Below the pieces are notes generated by a model. That model was not told the DNA's origin, did not search any database, and worked only from the letters and a program-made list of their open reading frames with translations. From positions 806,001 to 870,000 of the forward strand of contig NC_079242.1 in the NCBI RefSeq assembly GCF_028009165.1: a stretch of 64,000 nucleotides of DNA, written 5' to 3'. Source of the DNA: Akanthomyces muscarius. Lineage: Eukaryota > Ascomycota > Sordariomycetes > Hypocreales > Cordycipitaceae. Within the stretch, counting starts at the first letter, position 1. Every line of letters begins with the position of its first letter. Both the position numbers and the translations under genes were made by a program. Of the stretch, positions 1 through 12,138 are shown piece by piece.

Positions 1-298
1 TGGTCACAGGCTCCTTGGGACCCTGGCCTGGCTGAGACTGAGAGGGCTGAGACTGCGATTGCTCTGGCTTGGGGCGAATGGTAATGGTAACCGGCTCCTT
101 GGGACCCTGACCTGGTTGAGACTGGGCTGGCTGAGACTGGGCTGGCTGCGATTGAGGCTGGTCCGGCTTAGGGCGGATGGTAATGGTAACAGGCTCCTTA
201 GACTCTTGAGCTGATTGAGACTGAGCTGGTTGAGACTGAGCTGGCTGCGATTGAGGTTGGTCCGGCTTAGGGCGAATGGTAATGGTGACAGGTTCCTT
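1..298 (-). repeat. In-frame tandem repeat, 99-bp units
   Basis: Units begin at the Lys codons at 298, 199, 100 and 16 (minus strand). Spacing is 99, 99 and 84 bp. Each encodes KEPVTITIRPKP followed by a Q/S/P/A linker. The array continues off the window edge. Confidence 0.85.
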
Positions 299-586
299 GG
301 AAGGCTGAGGCTGGACAGTGACGCTTTTGGTAACAGTAGATTGCTGCTGCGAAGACGGTGTCTGGGTGACAGTGACAGTGACGGGCTCGGCAGGGGCACT
401 CTGAGTGATCGTGACGGTAACGGGAGCAGTGGCGGCGGGTTGCGTAACTGTAACAGTCGTGCCCTCGCCGGGTTTGGGGCAGGGACAACAGTCGTCAGCG
501 CGAGCGCGAAGAGGCGAAAGGCTGAATCGGGCAGAAGCCAGAGGAACTGCGGCAAGCAGGGCCCAAGGGATGATTGTAGAATGCAT
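1..586 (-). CDS. Secreted tandem-repeat protein, 3' end cut by window
   Basis: The frame opens at an ATG at 586 and runs off the left edge without a stop, so at least 195 residues are present and the C-terminus is missing. The first 19 or so residues form a signal-peptide-like hydrophobic segment ending near ALA/ASA-type residues. A short Cys-Cys-x-Cys segment and Thr/Val-rich stretches (repeated VTVT) follow. From about residue 97 there are tandem units starting KEPVTITIRPKP and continuing with Gln/Ser/Pro-rich linkers. Two units are 33 residues long (99 bp) and the next is 28. No catalytic domain is visible. The composition suggests a cell-wall or surface protein, but no GPI signal can be judged because the end is absent. 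The coding strand is clear from the signal peptide and the conserved repeat frame; the product's role is unknown. Confidence 0.7.
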   Translation of the reverse strand, partial: MHSTIIPWALLAAVPLASARFSLSPLRARADDCCPCPKPGEGTTVTVTQPAATAPVTVTITQSAPAEPVTVTVTQTPSSQQQSTVTKSVTVQPQPSKEPVTITIRPKPDQPQSQPAQSQPAQSQSAQESKEPVTITIRPKPDQPQSQPAQSQPAQSQPGQGPKEPVTITIRPKPEQSQSQPSQSQPGQGPKEPVT

Positions 587-1528
587 TGTGTAAAGGCGGA
601 CGAATCTGAAAGGGGGGAGATGGCTATCTTGCAAAAGGCTGTGATGAGAGGTGCCTGTGATGAGGTCAAGAGTGAGAAAGTGTGGCTTGAGTGATGATAG
701 AACTGATGATGGTAAGTGGACGTGAAGGTATCTTATATCCATCCTTCTTGCTCCTGCTCTGCCTAGCGGGCCATGATTGAGGGCAAATTTCTTCAATAAA
801 CCAGCGGCCGAGAATGCAATTGCAATATCAAGGAGAGTTGTCTTGAAGACGCCCGTCAACAGTCCCCTTAACCATGGTAAAGCTTAGCCGCCGAACCTTT
901 TACATCCTGAATGTGTCAGACAAACAAAATAATGGGAGCGAGCTACTGTTAGAATCTGCCGTCTTTGTGGCAATATAGTGGGAGCCCCTCGAGATAGTCT
1001 CAGCTTGTATTGGTGCTAGTGAGTGGGAGGGAGATGTCCCCAGCTAGAAAAGCATCGGCAGGGATGGCTGGCCGAGGAGTACGCATCGCGGGCGAGGGAT
1101 TGGCTAAAGCACAATGGAGAAAAAAATTGGAAAAAGGATCGTAGCGGGATATTTCACAGAGAGTTTCACCTCCGTAGCCGCAATCCAGAGAATGTCCGGT
1201 GCCAAGTTAGCTGCCGATGGGATGTTGAGGCGTCCAACGGCGAGCAACAGGCCGGCGCGCCCAACACGGAAGCTTAGCTTAGCTCATCCCGGACATCATG
1301 TTTTTCCGGCCCCGACGCTCACCCTGCCGATTGCGCCCGTCGCTTGCCCGTCATCACTGCAAGCAATACTTGTGAAACATTCGAGTCCTTCCAAACGCAA
1401 AATTAATCGACGGCGCTACCCTTTCCATCGAACGGCCACCTAGCATGAAGTAGCACCTCGCTGCCCCGACCGGTCGTTCGAACATCCGCCGCGACCTCGT
1501 CGCCGGCTTCCGCGCCCATCCAGTCACT
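587..1528. other. Intergenic, divergent promoter region
   Basis: This lies between the repeat protein (minus) and the LAMTOR1-like gene (plus). Short open frames are present but none has splice-supported or recognisable coding. I see no RNA gene. Confidence 0.5.
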
Positions 1529-2197
1529 ATGGGTGCCTGCCAATCATGCCTCGGGCAACGGGACAAGGACACATACGACGAGGTATGCGCCCGCACGAAT
1601 ACGGGCAACATAAGCGCGCACTGAGCTGACGATGGGATATATAGCACGAGGAAGAGAGATTATTATACGAAAATGACGTTACCATGCAGTACGGCAGCTT
1701 CGCCGAGGGTCACGACACCATTGAGGCCCAACGGGAAAATGAGGCGTTGCAGCAAGTAGTTGCGAAGGCATCGAGGTAAGAATACGCGAATCACTGCGAA
1801 AAGCCCGAGATAGTCTTTGAGTTTGAATAGAGACTAGCGGCGACTCTGGCTAGAGACTAGCGGTAGCTCTGGAAACCCGTTGCTTGTCACAATGGCTAAC
1901 TTGATGGTCAGCAACATGGTTGATATCTTCGAGATTGCGCCGCAACAGCCAAACGCAGGATCCTCAGCCGGATTCGGTTACGCTGGACAAGGAGCCCGGG
2001 TCGCGCGCTACCAACACCTTGTATCAAAACTATCATCAGAAGATGTCGATCCGTCTGCTGGCATCAAAATCGATTGGTTCACCGAGGACGATGCGCCAGA
2101 CTCGCAAAACGAACGCCCGATGAGCCTCAAGACGTTAGACGGCGACGGTGCGCTTGTCGGAACCTTTGCAGATGCTGCAGCGGCGATGGACCAATAA
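1529..2197 (+). CDS. LAMTOR1/Ego1-like lipid-anchored protein (Ragulator/EGO complex)
   Basis: Model of three exons: 1529-1582, 1645-1775 and 1912-2197, giving 156 residues. Introns of 62 and 136 nt have GT..AG ends, with CTGAC and CTAAC branch sites. The protein starts MGACQSCLG: Gly2 fits N-myristoylation and Cys4/Cys7 fit palmitoylation. Then come an acidic stretch with the E-E-R-L-L-Y and M-Q-Y-G-S-F segments, and a conserved core beginning NMVDIFEIAP. This pattern matches the fungal LAMTOR1/Meh1(Ego1) family, which anchors Rag GTPases and TORC1 on the vacuole membrane. The long open frame of exon 3 begins upstream at a non-ATG codon. The true N-terminus is recovered only by splicing, which keeps phase at both junctions. 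Function is assigned from the family pattern, not from a search. Confidence 0.8.
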
Positions 2198-4197
2198 TCG
2201 ACTGCTGTGCAATTGCGACTATATATTTCTTGTACAATACTTCACGCCTTCCGCCATATCACAACTGGCGCGACGAAACGACTCTCGAACTTTTTCTTTT
2301 TCTTTTCTTTTTTTCATATTGTATACCACTTGAATTAACATATTTTTACAAAGCATCAAACCGGCCAAGCTCGCGGCACATAGCAGCCATAGATTCATCT
2401 GACGCAATGTCACCCTACGTGTGTAGTAGGCTTTCATCTCTCTGAATGGACACTGATCGACGCATTGTGTCTCAGTTTTGAAAACAAATACCAAGAGATC
2501 TCGGTGCATATTATAGCTGTTTAATAAATAAGATTAACAAGCTTTGTTCCTACGTTGAAACGGCGGGCGCGATCATTAACGCGACACGTTCAGAGCTTCA
2601 AGCACATATCATGTACAAGGCTGCAGACAGTCGCAGGTACCAAGGTATATAAACGATTGATTCGGCATTTCTTCACCGCAACATCATTGCCAACCCCAAC
2701 TGCCGACACGTGCGCAAGGACGTCAGCGGAGCCTGTTAGTCTAACTACCAGGATAGCTCAGTTTTCTCCATTCACTAGCCCTGTTTTCTACCAAGCGGCG
2801 ACGGCTCGCACCGCTCATTAGTCGCACAAGTGGGAGGGGCCGCTCTATGGTTCGGACAAGGGGCGGACGGAGCGTCCCGCGCATCAACCAATCCATAGGA
2901 CACCATAACCCCCAGGACCAAAGTGTCGGGATTGCGCCAGACCTGCTACCAGATTGTCGGGACGGACGCATGTAGAGTCGAAGACCTGGATCAGCGACCG
3001 AGATGAGAAGCGCTCCCGCATCTAGCACAAAGGCTTGGCGCGTCAGTCTCCCACATGGCCCCCGTTCCACCGTTTCCACGCCATCCCGTCAGCGGGGCGC
3101 CCTTGTCCACCAAGTCAACGCAATGGTGGCCGGCCTCCATCTTGGGCAGTCATGCCACTGTCGGCCTGGCGAAGCTCGTCCAAGGAAGTCGGTAAAGGGC
3201 CTTCTCAACCATGCGAACTGGCGGGCAGGACAGCAGGGCGCGTCCTGGGCTAATCACGGGGTGTCCGGCGGACGCACTGGGCTCGATTGGCGGGTTGACG
3301 CGGCGACAATTATTCGTGAGCGAAAAAAGTGCCATGGACGGCGACCGTGGGCTCTTGTTCCGCATCCGGCGTTTTGTTATATAGGCGAGAACCGGCGCCC
3401 TACAGCCCATACGTATGCCCAGCTGCTAGCATGGTGGTGGTATTACGCGACCCTCTCGGGCAGGACAAGCGAGCAAAATTCAGGCCGGAGGGGCTCGCTT
3501 CCCCATTCCAAAGCTCGAGGCCGACGCCGAGAGAGTCCCTCGGGGCTGTCGAGCCCTATAAGAATCGCCTTTGGCTTCTAATTGACGCAGTGCGGCAGCA
3601 TTTCGGCAACGACTTGCTGCTCTTCAGGCGGCTCAACTCGTATATGCGGGCCTGCAACTAATCTAACGACAATCAGTATGCCCCAGGTCAAGCTTTTTAG
3701 CAGTCTGGTGCGCATGTACAGCCACTGCCTCTCCTAAATTACGATTCCCAGCGCTTGTCTTCGGCACACACACAGCGGACACTGCGCTGGCCGGCCCTAT
3801 TTTCTGGTCAAGGTGTGAATTATGCAGTCTGTGATTGATGCTCATGCTACTGATATGAAGTTACCATGGAATACAAAGGAAGCTCGTCGTTTATCCATCT
3901 CCCGAATAACAAAATGTCTCGCGGTTCCCGGCAGATGACTGGTTCATTTCGCCGACAACCGGCAACGAAGCTGACCTACTGGCAAAGCGCGCTCCGTCCC
4001 GCCATGCCACACATATTTTATTAGGTCGATCAATTTGGTCGGCTGGTGAGGGTCGCCACAATTTTGTAAATTTTTGCTTTACACAACTCGCGTGTGTCGC
4101 GTCACTTTTGTGAGAAATTTTGTCAGCCACCATGATCGCTGGTGTCAATATGCAGCCACGAAGCATGAAATCGTTTGTGCGGCAGGGGTTCTGCGCT
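2198..4197. other. Intergenic, no supported gene
   Basis: About 2 kb between the LAMTOR1-like gene and the small conserved gene. Long A/T tracts near 2300-2350 probably belong to the 3' end of the upstream gene. Frames at 2741-3079 and 3003-3581 overlap on opposite strands and look random. Confidence 0.5.
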
Positions 4198-4536
4198 TCA
4201 TACCTGGCCGAGTGAGGAGGTTCTCTGATAATGCTCCTCTCTCATGCGGTAAATTTGGTCCGCCACTTCTCGCATTTCTCCACACGTCCGCTCAATCGTG
4301 GCCCTACGGTTGCCCTCGCGCTGCCAGCGCTCGACGTCGCGGGCCATCTTGTCGTAGCGTCGCTGCTTCTTCTCAATGTCGTGGCACAGCTTGCAGATAT
4401 CCGGTTCCCGTTTCGTGTCATACACTAGCTTGAGGCCGCACGTCTCGCCCATGCGGTATTCCTTGTTGCATTGTTGACGAAAGTGGCCCCAGCGCCAGTA
4501 GCCGCAGCTCCAGAGCGTCATCTCAAAGTAGCACAT
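4198..4536 (-). CDS. Small conserved Hypocreales-type protein of unknown function
   Basis: The preferred start is the ATG at 4536 (MCYFEMTLWSCGYW...), giving 112 residues; the open frame continues 20 codons upstream to 4596. The N-terminal third is rich in aromatic residues and Cys (C2, C11, then C-N-K-E-Y and TCGLKL). It is followed by a CKLC motif and a basic, helical, probably coiled-coil segment (KKQRRYDKMARDVERWQREG). Spaced Cys pairs suggest a small metal-binding or disulphide-linked module. I recognise the pattern as a family seen in many Hypocreales genomes with no assigned role. There is no signal peptide. It sits alone at the edge of a gene-poor stretch, so its neighbours give no hint about function. 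Confidence 0.65.
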   Translation of the reverse strand: MCYFEMTLWSCGYWRWGHFRQQCNKEYRMGETCGLKLVYDTKREPDICKLCHDIEKKQRRYDKMARDVERWQREGNRRATIERTCGEMREVADQIYRMREEHYQRTSSLGQV

Positions 4537-7500
4537 GGTCTGGTAGGTATCGGCCGAAAGCGCAACGAAGAAAGACCGAGGCGAAGAGAGGCACAAGAGG
4601 AGGGGGACAGGTGACTACTAAAAGCCGGCGACTGGTCTAGCATGTCAGCCAGTCAACTTACCACCCGAACCCACTCAGCGATCCTTGAGTCGGACGAGCA
4701 CTTTTTTTCGGTCCGCCTTCAGGCAACTCTTGGGAGAGAACAACAGATGCAATGCACTCACTGGTTGACAGGGAAAACAGTAAACACCAGGCTCTGGCCC
4801 AGAGTGTGGCTCGGTGCGGCACACGGAACAATTGCTTTGGTCGAATTCGATAGAGTTTTACAGTGCAGCGAAACTTGAAGATACCGAACGACTGGTGGAC
4901 AAACGAACAAGCTTGGGTATCCAAGCCAACTTATACTCGATCGAATAAACGGCCGCCTCTGTAGGCCCTCGCTCGTCCGCGTCTGGCTTGCATCGACTTA
5001 AGGCCCAACCCGCAGTGGGACTTCCGAGACCAACAATCACCGTTTCCTTTACTGGCCAACAATCGTCATCGCTTGGGTATAGATTCTGCAAAAATAGAAA
5101 AGAAAACTAGAAGAGGCTTGTATACTTGCATTGGGTATCCGTACTTTCTGCCCCATATCTTGCCCTCTGTCAACATCTTGCCCTGATGTACACACCCCCT
5201 CCCCCACTGAAGAACAACACGCACATGCGGCCACCTACACGACACGTTCCTGGGTAATGCTGCGGGTGTATAGTGTTAGCCAAGATGGTGTGAAGGTCTC
5301 TGGCCCAAGACCCTGCAGCAGCGTCCTTAGCCGGTCGTGCTAAAATGCTGAGTGTGGTGCGGATTGGGCACACATCCACACGGGGGCCGGCGCCCCTCTC
5401 GTCTTTTACAAAGACTTTCGAGGTCACGGCCAAGAGTCGAATGCAATGTTGCCAATTTGGACCCAGATCCAGACGAGATGCAAATTCACCATTCCACAAG
5501 TTCCGACGATAGGCCTGCATGTCGGCAGCATAAGAGCGTGCATGGCGATGCCGTCCAAGTACATCAATGCAAGGTTGCGCTGCAGGTGAACCCAGAATAA
5601 ATTCTTGTCAAAACACACACCATCCCGCCCCCATAAGATCCCCCCAAAAGCAGGGCGTGTTCCTTGCGAGAACATAGAAGACGTGGCAGCGGGTCGTGGG
5701 TACGCCTTTGCACAGATCCGGATGCACACCACCCAGGCTGGTATTGTATGCACAATGCAGCTCAGCGAAGCAGCCATGTTGTTACCAGGGCTTGCTAGTT
5801 AGTGGCGCTCCCACCCCTCTCGCTAGCCATCCTCACTCTTCCACGGCAGCGCCGCCCAACTTCACAATGATGCAACGCGGATGGGCAAGCAGGCGGCCAG
5901 ATCTGCGGCCCAGTGGGTCGTCGTGGTTCGTCTTGGGGGACAGAAGGGAGGAGGTGAGGGGGCTGTTGTGTTTTTTTTATCCGCTGATGACGGGCATGTC
6001 CAGAATGGCATTCTCGGTGAGAGCCGGGGCGGCGGTTAGACTCTTGGCCCCCGAGCTGGTGGATATTATATGAAGGTGGCCTGAGACAGCACCGAACTTT
6101 GAGAAAGCGCCGAGCCCATCCCATCCCTCGCACCGCGGGCACCACCACACACGCGCGCACATAGTCTTGCACGCACTAATAACACACTCATAGAGTCGCG
6201 CCCGCACTCTAACACATCAAAAGGCGCCATTTGTTTGTTCTTTTTCCGTTTGTGTCAACATTTGGCTCATCCGAGTGGCAGTGCGGTTACAGTGACACGG
6301 GGAGGGCAGGGAATCGAGGCAAGGGTAGCGCCAGCTTTCTGACAAGACTCGAAATCCGCTGCAGTATCCATTGGTCCAGAAGGTTCAGGTGCCTCGGCAG
6401 TAAGTGGGAGTGTTGCGCCCCCAATTTACGCCTCGAGCTTTTACAGTTTTTCTTACGGAACGCGGATTACGAGAACCGTTGTGCGCGGCACGCTCTTCGT
6501 TGGCTGCCTGACTCGTGCCGTGGTTTTATTACAGCTTTAAAAACGGGAGCTCGACGTATTTTTTAAGACAGATTCGATCGGTCTGGGCTTGTACAGTGCA
6601 TTATCTAAGTGCGAGTCTCATGGCACGCCGGACAAGCAACCGTGGAACGCGACACAGCGGGTGTGGCAGGCCGAAGCCTAGCAGCGGCCAGCAGTGAGCC
6701 GACATGCATTGGGACACAATTTACAAGACACACGGCGAATGTGCATGGCTGCTGCCTCACATGAAGACCGCGGAGGCACGGAAATGAGGAGCCCTTGCCC
6801 ACCTTGTGTCCTCAGCCATGAACTCAAACAGGAGGACTCGCCCCCCGCCGCCTGCGCATCATATTAGGAAGGATTGAGTTCCGGGAAAGTGAGGCGGGCG
6901 ACGTGGCACAAGACGTGGAAGGATTGTCGCGAGCTCTGATCAACTGTCATGAAAGCAACAGCCATAGGCCGCGGTCTCACTGAACCCATCCCCGGAAAGC
7001 CACCAAAGGTCGAGGCTGTTTGGTTGTGCACCCTTCTGTGGTTGCCTTTTTTTGTCCCTGGGTCGCGAACCCAAGATTGCTGGAGCAACGCACACATTTC
7101 CGGATGCAGCTGCTTTACTCAGTGGCTCTGCAGTCATCCTTGTGTCTGCGGGACACCCTCCAAAAACAAAAAAAGTGACTTTTAAGTACCCCTCAGCCAC
7201 ACCCGATTCCTGTCAGACGGAAAGTCTAGTTCAGTTGACGCCGTTGCACAGAATGCATGGCTAGTGAATCAGAAAACGAAGGCGTGACTACAGCTCTCGG
7301 CGGCATGTATCAAGATGTTCTAGTTGCACAGCATGAGGCAGGCTCTGGAAGGGGGTGCGTCTATTCGTGGCCAGGCTGTGCTGGCATTCTTCCACTTTTC
7401 TCTCTGTCGGGTTCGATAACTGTCCCTCACTGCTGAATCTGACACCGGGGGTTCTCTGTGTACACCGTCACTGGTCTCCAACTAATCTAAACAGCCAAAG

Positions 7501-10500
7501 CAAGACAAGTTCGGCAACGGCTGAAGACATCCTCTGGCGGGGAAAGCATCCGCTTGGCCCGACAACTCGTCCCACACCTTCTAGCCTCCCGTTTGCCCAT
7601 TTGAAGAACATTGTCACGCATACACCAGGTCTCCACTGCGAATTTTGTCTTCGGTTTTTGACTGAGCTGCAGTAGTCTGCTTTGGCAGATGTGCGGGTTG
7701 CCTTTCGTCTCCAAACCCGGAACTGGGCGTCTGGTAGCCTATGGCCGCTTCAATCACCGTGATCATTTGATTTTACTAAACTACATCGACATACTTGGCA
7801 TCTTTGCCTTTTCCACAGGCTTCAATGGAACTAAAACCAACGCTCGTCGCTAGTTGGTGCGAAAGTTTCAAGCTAAGATACCCTGATCGTGGCAAAGAGT
7901 AACGGTCGCGGCAACGGTCCGAGGCCCGCAGCTTCTGAGTACAGTGACTTCAGGAGCTCCCCCACGCTTGTGGATAAAAGGAATGAAAAGTGTGATGCCC
8001 AGGATCAAGATTCCACTCATTTGGGGCTGGGCTTGGCGCTACATCTCTGAATCATGAATAAACAACAAAGAAAAGCCAGGGTGCATGGGTCGCGCTGCAC
8101 TTTACCTTCCGTTGTTAGCCAAGGGCCGACGAGCTGCTGGAAATCTCCGGCAGTCAACCCTGTTGCAGTGTGAATCCTTTGAGCCACAGTTGCTGCAGTG
8201 CTGTCTTTAGCTGCAACGGCGCAAGCAGAAGTGATGTATGTCGATATGCACGATCGGCGAGAAAATACCATGTCAGACATTTCATGAATCGCAACATTTG
8301 ATATTAAAGGCCGCAGGTCTTCATGCCGGCTTTTCGAGTCAGGGCACCAGCATGCCACTGCCGATACATATCGGACGGTAAAGCAACGCAGCGGGCCGCC
8401 ACAAGATTCGCCACCAAACAAATCACGGGTGTTTTTTTGTCCGCTGCTGCTTGGGGGCGGAACATGGGTACTATTGCTGCAGTTATACCCAATTGGCGAC
8501 GATGCAATAGTGACATTCCCAATATTTCTGAGCGATGCCGGTAAGTCGACTTCCGTACCAGGGTACTTTAGTGGTGAGACAGCCATTTGCCCCAACGCTG
8601 GGTGTTCCTTCTTCAGCATGGCCATGCCAAAGAGGCTGGTAGGTTACCTGCGGATCAGAGCACCGTTGGCAGTGAGGTGTCGATGATATCACTGGCCCGG
8701 CAATAACCTGGAACTGTGACAAGGCAGGGGATGGTCGCATGGTGAGTGGCCGAGAGGAGGGGGCGTGTGGTTTGGTTTAGTTTGATGAATTTCTCGACGG
8801 GTCGTGTAAATGGGCCTCGTGTGAGCGGTGGCCCCGGGGCTAAGAGCGCATCTCATTTTGGTGAAAAGGCCAAGACAAGGCTCCAGGCTAGTAGCAAAAC
8901 GCGCGAGGCTGGAAAACTTTTTTCTTCTTAGTCTTGTTGTTGTTTGTTATTGTAAGTTGCGGTCAAGAACCGTACGACTCGGCTTTGTTGAAGCCCAAGG
9001 TTACGCCGGATGAGGAGGACCGAGAGATGGACTACGGCTACGTGGGGAATCTCGTCGTTGGCATGTTGGATCAGACGCTATTTTTTTTTATTTTTTTTTT
9101 GCTGGCCTTGCTGCCATCTCCCGGGAAGGTCTTCTGGGACGGGCCGCCATGCAAGCACTCCCATTATGGTGTGGGCATGTAACTCTGTGAGATAGGCTGC
9201 ATGAGATTGTAACAGGCCACGGCGAAAAGGAGTCATCACCGAGGATATTTCGGCCCAGAGTTTAAAGAAGCTTTTTAGAATGCAGTTCATAATTTGGTGG
9301 TTAGAGGGCTGCATTATGGCGCTTGGCTTGTTTGCTGAACGTGATTGCGATCTGATGCATATGTATGTAGTGTAGGCCACGGGGATATGGACAGTCAGGA
9401 GTCTGTGGAGACAATTACGACGAAGGTGCTTTTCATGTACACAGGCCTCCTACTATTTCTTTCATTTCACGTTTGTTCTTCGGGCTCTCCTTTGTGTCGC
9501 CGAGACTAAACACAGTCTCATGGCACAGGCTAATCTAGATGCGCTTGCGGGGGATCGGTTTACCAACGGACTTAACTCTGGCCAAGACACGTATGTCTGT
9601 CTACCAGTACTGCTGGTGCGAGCTCAAAATAAATAGAATAGTGAAACCACCTAGAAAATACCAAGTCGTTTCGCTCGTGACTTTTTGTTTACATTGCTCG
9701 CCAGCGCTGCAAACCTCCGACTTCGACTTGCGAGTTGATATAGGGTAGGTCGATTTCGTGCTGAAATCCCCGGGCCGATCTCTCTCCTCTGATCGGGTTG
9801 CATCCCATTGGCGCCTAGCGTCATACGCTGGCGGCCCGCCCTCTGGCCGTCTGTACGTTAGTTACCGGTACAGTATGCTCGTGGTGGTGGAAAGGCTCTG
9901 CTCCCCGCACGATGCCAGATTTTCATGCTCACATTCCTCTATCTCACTTCCTTGTAGCTGCAGGGCCCTTTAAACTGTTGCCTGATTCAATCTCCACAGT
10001 GACTTGCGTATTTGCCGTGCGGCGCAGCAAAGACGCAGGCACCGCCGTTTGGCCGACTGCCTGACTAGCCGAACCGTTAGCTGGCCAGCACAGCATAGAG
10101 CCGCTTCCGTGTTGGGCCTGCCGCTGCGAGCTGCCAGCTGCGAACAAACGGACAGACGTCGTCTTGGCCGTTTGCTCATCCCATGTTGTCTTCCATTTCA
10201 TCCCTCTGACCTCGATGACCCCTTTCATCATCGCGGCCTCACTTGACCAGCCTGTCAAGACGATCGCCGCCAGCATTTCCAAGGGCAGGCCAGACACACC
10301 CGTTTCAGCATCTCACCCACCACCACCTCGAGCGAGCGACCCATCCCATCCTCGGACGTGCGTGCGTCTTGCATCACTCTGCTCTAGCCCTGCGCCGTGA
10401 AACCTGGGGCCGACTCAGCGTCATCTTGCTTGGTTGCGCACTGCCGACTTCTTTCCTCTTTGCGCATCTGCAAAATTCCTACAGCTGCATACAAATCGGA

Positions 10501-11031
10501 AAATTCGCGCCTACGTGATCTTTTTTTATTTTATACTACACTCATCGACTCAACGTCGCTCTGCGGGCGTACAACTGTTTGTGGCGGCCGCAGTCCCACC
10601 CCTGGTATGGCCGCCCAGACGGTTGCGTAAACCTGGGACAATTCGCGACCTCAAATGACGACCGCCTTATCGTGGTCATTCAATCGACTCGCTTCGGCCT
10701 AATCAGGAAGAAAACAACATCCTGGTTATCCCGAACGAGAACAGTAGAGCAACAACAAGATTGCGAAATTGCTTCCTCGACAAGTCAGGATCCAAAGCGC
10801 CAGACCACCGACTGCAACGGCTGCTGCTCATGTCCCTGACCTCTATTTGTTTTCTGGCTACTTCTTCCCTCCTCCATCTATTCGCACTGCGGCTTACATT
10901 GCACAGACTCGGTTTTCAGGGCTCAATCATAGACAAAAGCAAGTTCCACCCGGTCGCTGCATCGGGCCTCACCAGCATATCGGCGCCCGTGAATACCGCA
11001 ACTAGTCGGCAGCTTGCAGCCCTCCATTGCT
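4537..11031. other. Gene-poor stretch of 6.5 kb
   Basis: No frame here has convincing coding character on either strand. The longest candidate (8017-8625, minus, 202 codons) has Cys and N-glycosylation-type motifs but no recognisable domain or signal peptide. There are several homopolymer T tracts (for example near 5970 and 9080-9100). The right end, from about 10150, is C/T-rich and is probably the promoter and 5' leader of the F-box gene. Confidence 0.5.
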
Positions 11032-12138
11032 ATGGATTCCGACACTCTACCACCGCCGCCACCGTCTTCTCCTCTTGCGCCCGCTTCTAGCGATGGACAG
11101 CTCATGATACAGACCCGCAGTCCGGCTGTTTCTAATTGCCGTCATGCTCACGCCCCCAAGGCCACGTCTGGACCGCTGCCAGACCATACGCCTCACGATG
11201 ATGTCGTTGCGACAGGGACTGGGACGCCGACATCACCACGTACTTGTCGCTCTTCTGATGCCCAACCTCCCATGGCAACCCACGGAGGCTACCAAGACGC
11301 CTCGCGTAACGCATTTGGCCCCCGCGCCTTGACTTACACCCTAGTGTCGCTATCACGGGACTTGGGTCCTTCGATTCATGACCTTTCGTTCCAGACACTA
11401 CCGGCTGAGATAATGCTCCATATCCTAGGTTATCTTGACGTGCCTGACCTGCTGCCTACTTCTCGAGTGAGTACTGAACAAGCTTCTCTGCGGTGCCCAA
11501 GAATCTCCAGCAGCCCAATGCACTTTTTTCCCATTTCAGCCGACACCATGCTCGCCATCCACTACCCACACCTACACCATGAATGTATGCATACACACGT
11601 TGCTGACTCGACCACCCGGCTGCAGGCATGTCACTACCTGCGCTCTCTCTGCGCGGACCCGGTCCTCCACCAATACCGCCTCAGGCGCACTCGGCTCACC
11701 CTCCCTCCTTTACTAGCCATGCACAACCGGCTTTCCCTGGAAGATCTCATTACCCGCTCCATCTTCCTGACACACACGTCAGTCGTGTCTCGAAAACTTA
11801 CTCGTTCCCTAGTCTCCATCCGCCTGTCCCGTCGCCTAGCCGCTCGCCCCTCCCCCGAGGCCCTAGTTCAGCGTGCAGTGTTGCCTCCGGAATGCGTCCC
11901 CGGCATGGCGACTGTACACGTTGTCCCTGGTCTGGTGGCCAAGCGCAGGGCTATCGAAAGGGAAAGGGTCAAGGATGGTCTCAGGCGGTGGATTGCTGCC
12001 AAGTGGCGCGGGGAAGTACATGAGCGTGAGGAGAGGGCTCGCCACCGGGATGAAGTACGTGGCGTGGGCCGGGTCTGGCGACTTACTCGATTTTGGGAGC
12101 AGGTCGGCCGTGGAGAGCAACGTCTAGCGATGCATTAG
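11032..12138 (+). CDS. F-box protein
   Basis: Exons 11032-11466 and 11626-12138 give 315 residues. The intron is 159 nt, phase 0, with donor GTGAGT, a TGCTGAC branch site and a CAG acceptor. The ATG at 11032 is chosen because the frame upstream begins only with a TTG. After a Pro/Ser-rich, disordered N-terminus comes an F-box: FQTLPAEIMLHILGYLDVPD then LLPTSR, joined by the splice to ACHYLRSLCADPVLHQ. The C-terminal half is basic, with SRKLTRSLVSIRLSRRLAARPS and a long Arg/Glu-rich helix. F-box proteins link substrates to SCF ubiquitin ligases through Skp1. The substrate is unknown, as no WD40 or LRR repeats are present. The intron carries no in-frame stop, so retaining it would add 53 residues inside the F-box. 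Confidence 0.8.
   Translation: MDSDTLPPPPPSSPLAPASSDGQLMIQTRSPAVSNCRHAHAPKATSGPLPDHTPHDDVVATGTGTPTSPRTCRSSDAQPPMATHGGYQDASRNAFGPRALTYTLVSLSRDLGPSIHDLSFQTLPAEIMLHILGYLDVPDLLPTSRVSTEQASLRCPRISSSPMHFFPISADTMLAIHYPHLHHECMHTHVADSTTRLQACHYLRSLCADPVLHQYRLRRTRLTLPPLLAMHNRLSLEDLITRSIFLTHTSVVSRKLTRSLVSIRLSRRLAARPSPEALVQRAVLPPECVPGMATVHVVPGLVAKRRAIERERVKDGLRRWIAAKWRGEVHEREERARHRDEVRGVGRVWRLTRFWEQVGRGEQRLAMH

Noticed and set aside
3003..3581. 192-codon plus-strand frame
   Set aside because: Arg/Ser/Pro-rich random translation overlapping other frames of the same quality; no homology recognised.
8017..8625. 202-codon minus-strand frame with Cys residues and NCSNST motifs
   Set aside because: No signal peptide, no recognisable domain, no convincing splice partners, and overlapping frames of similar length exist on the other strand.
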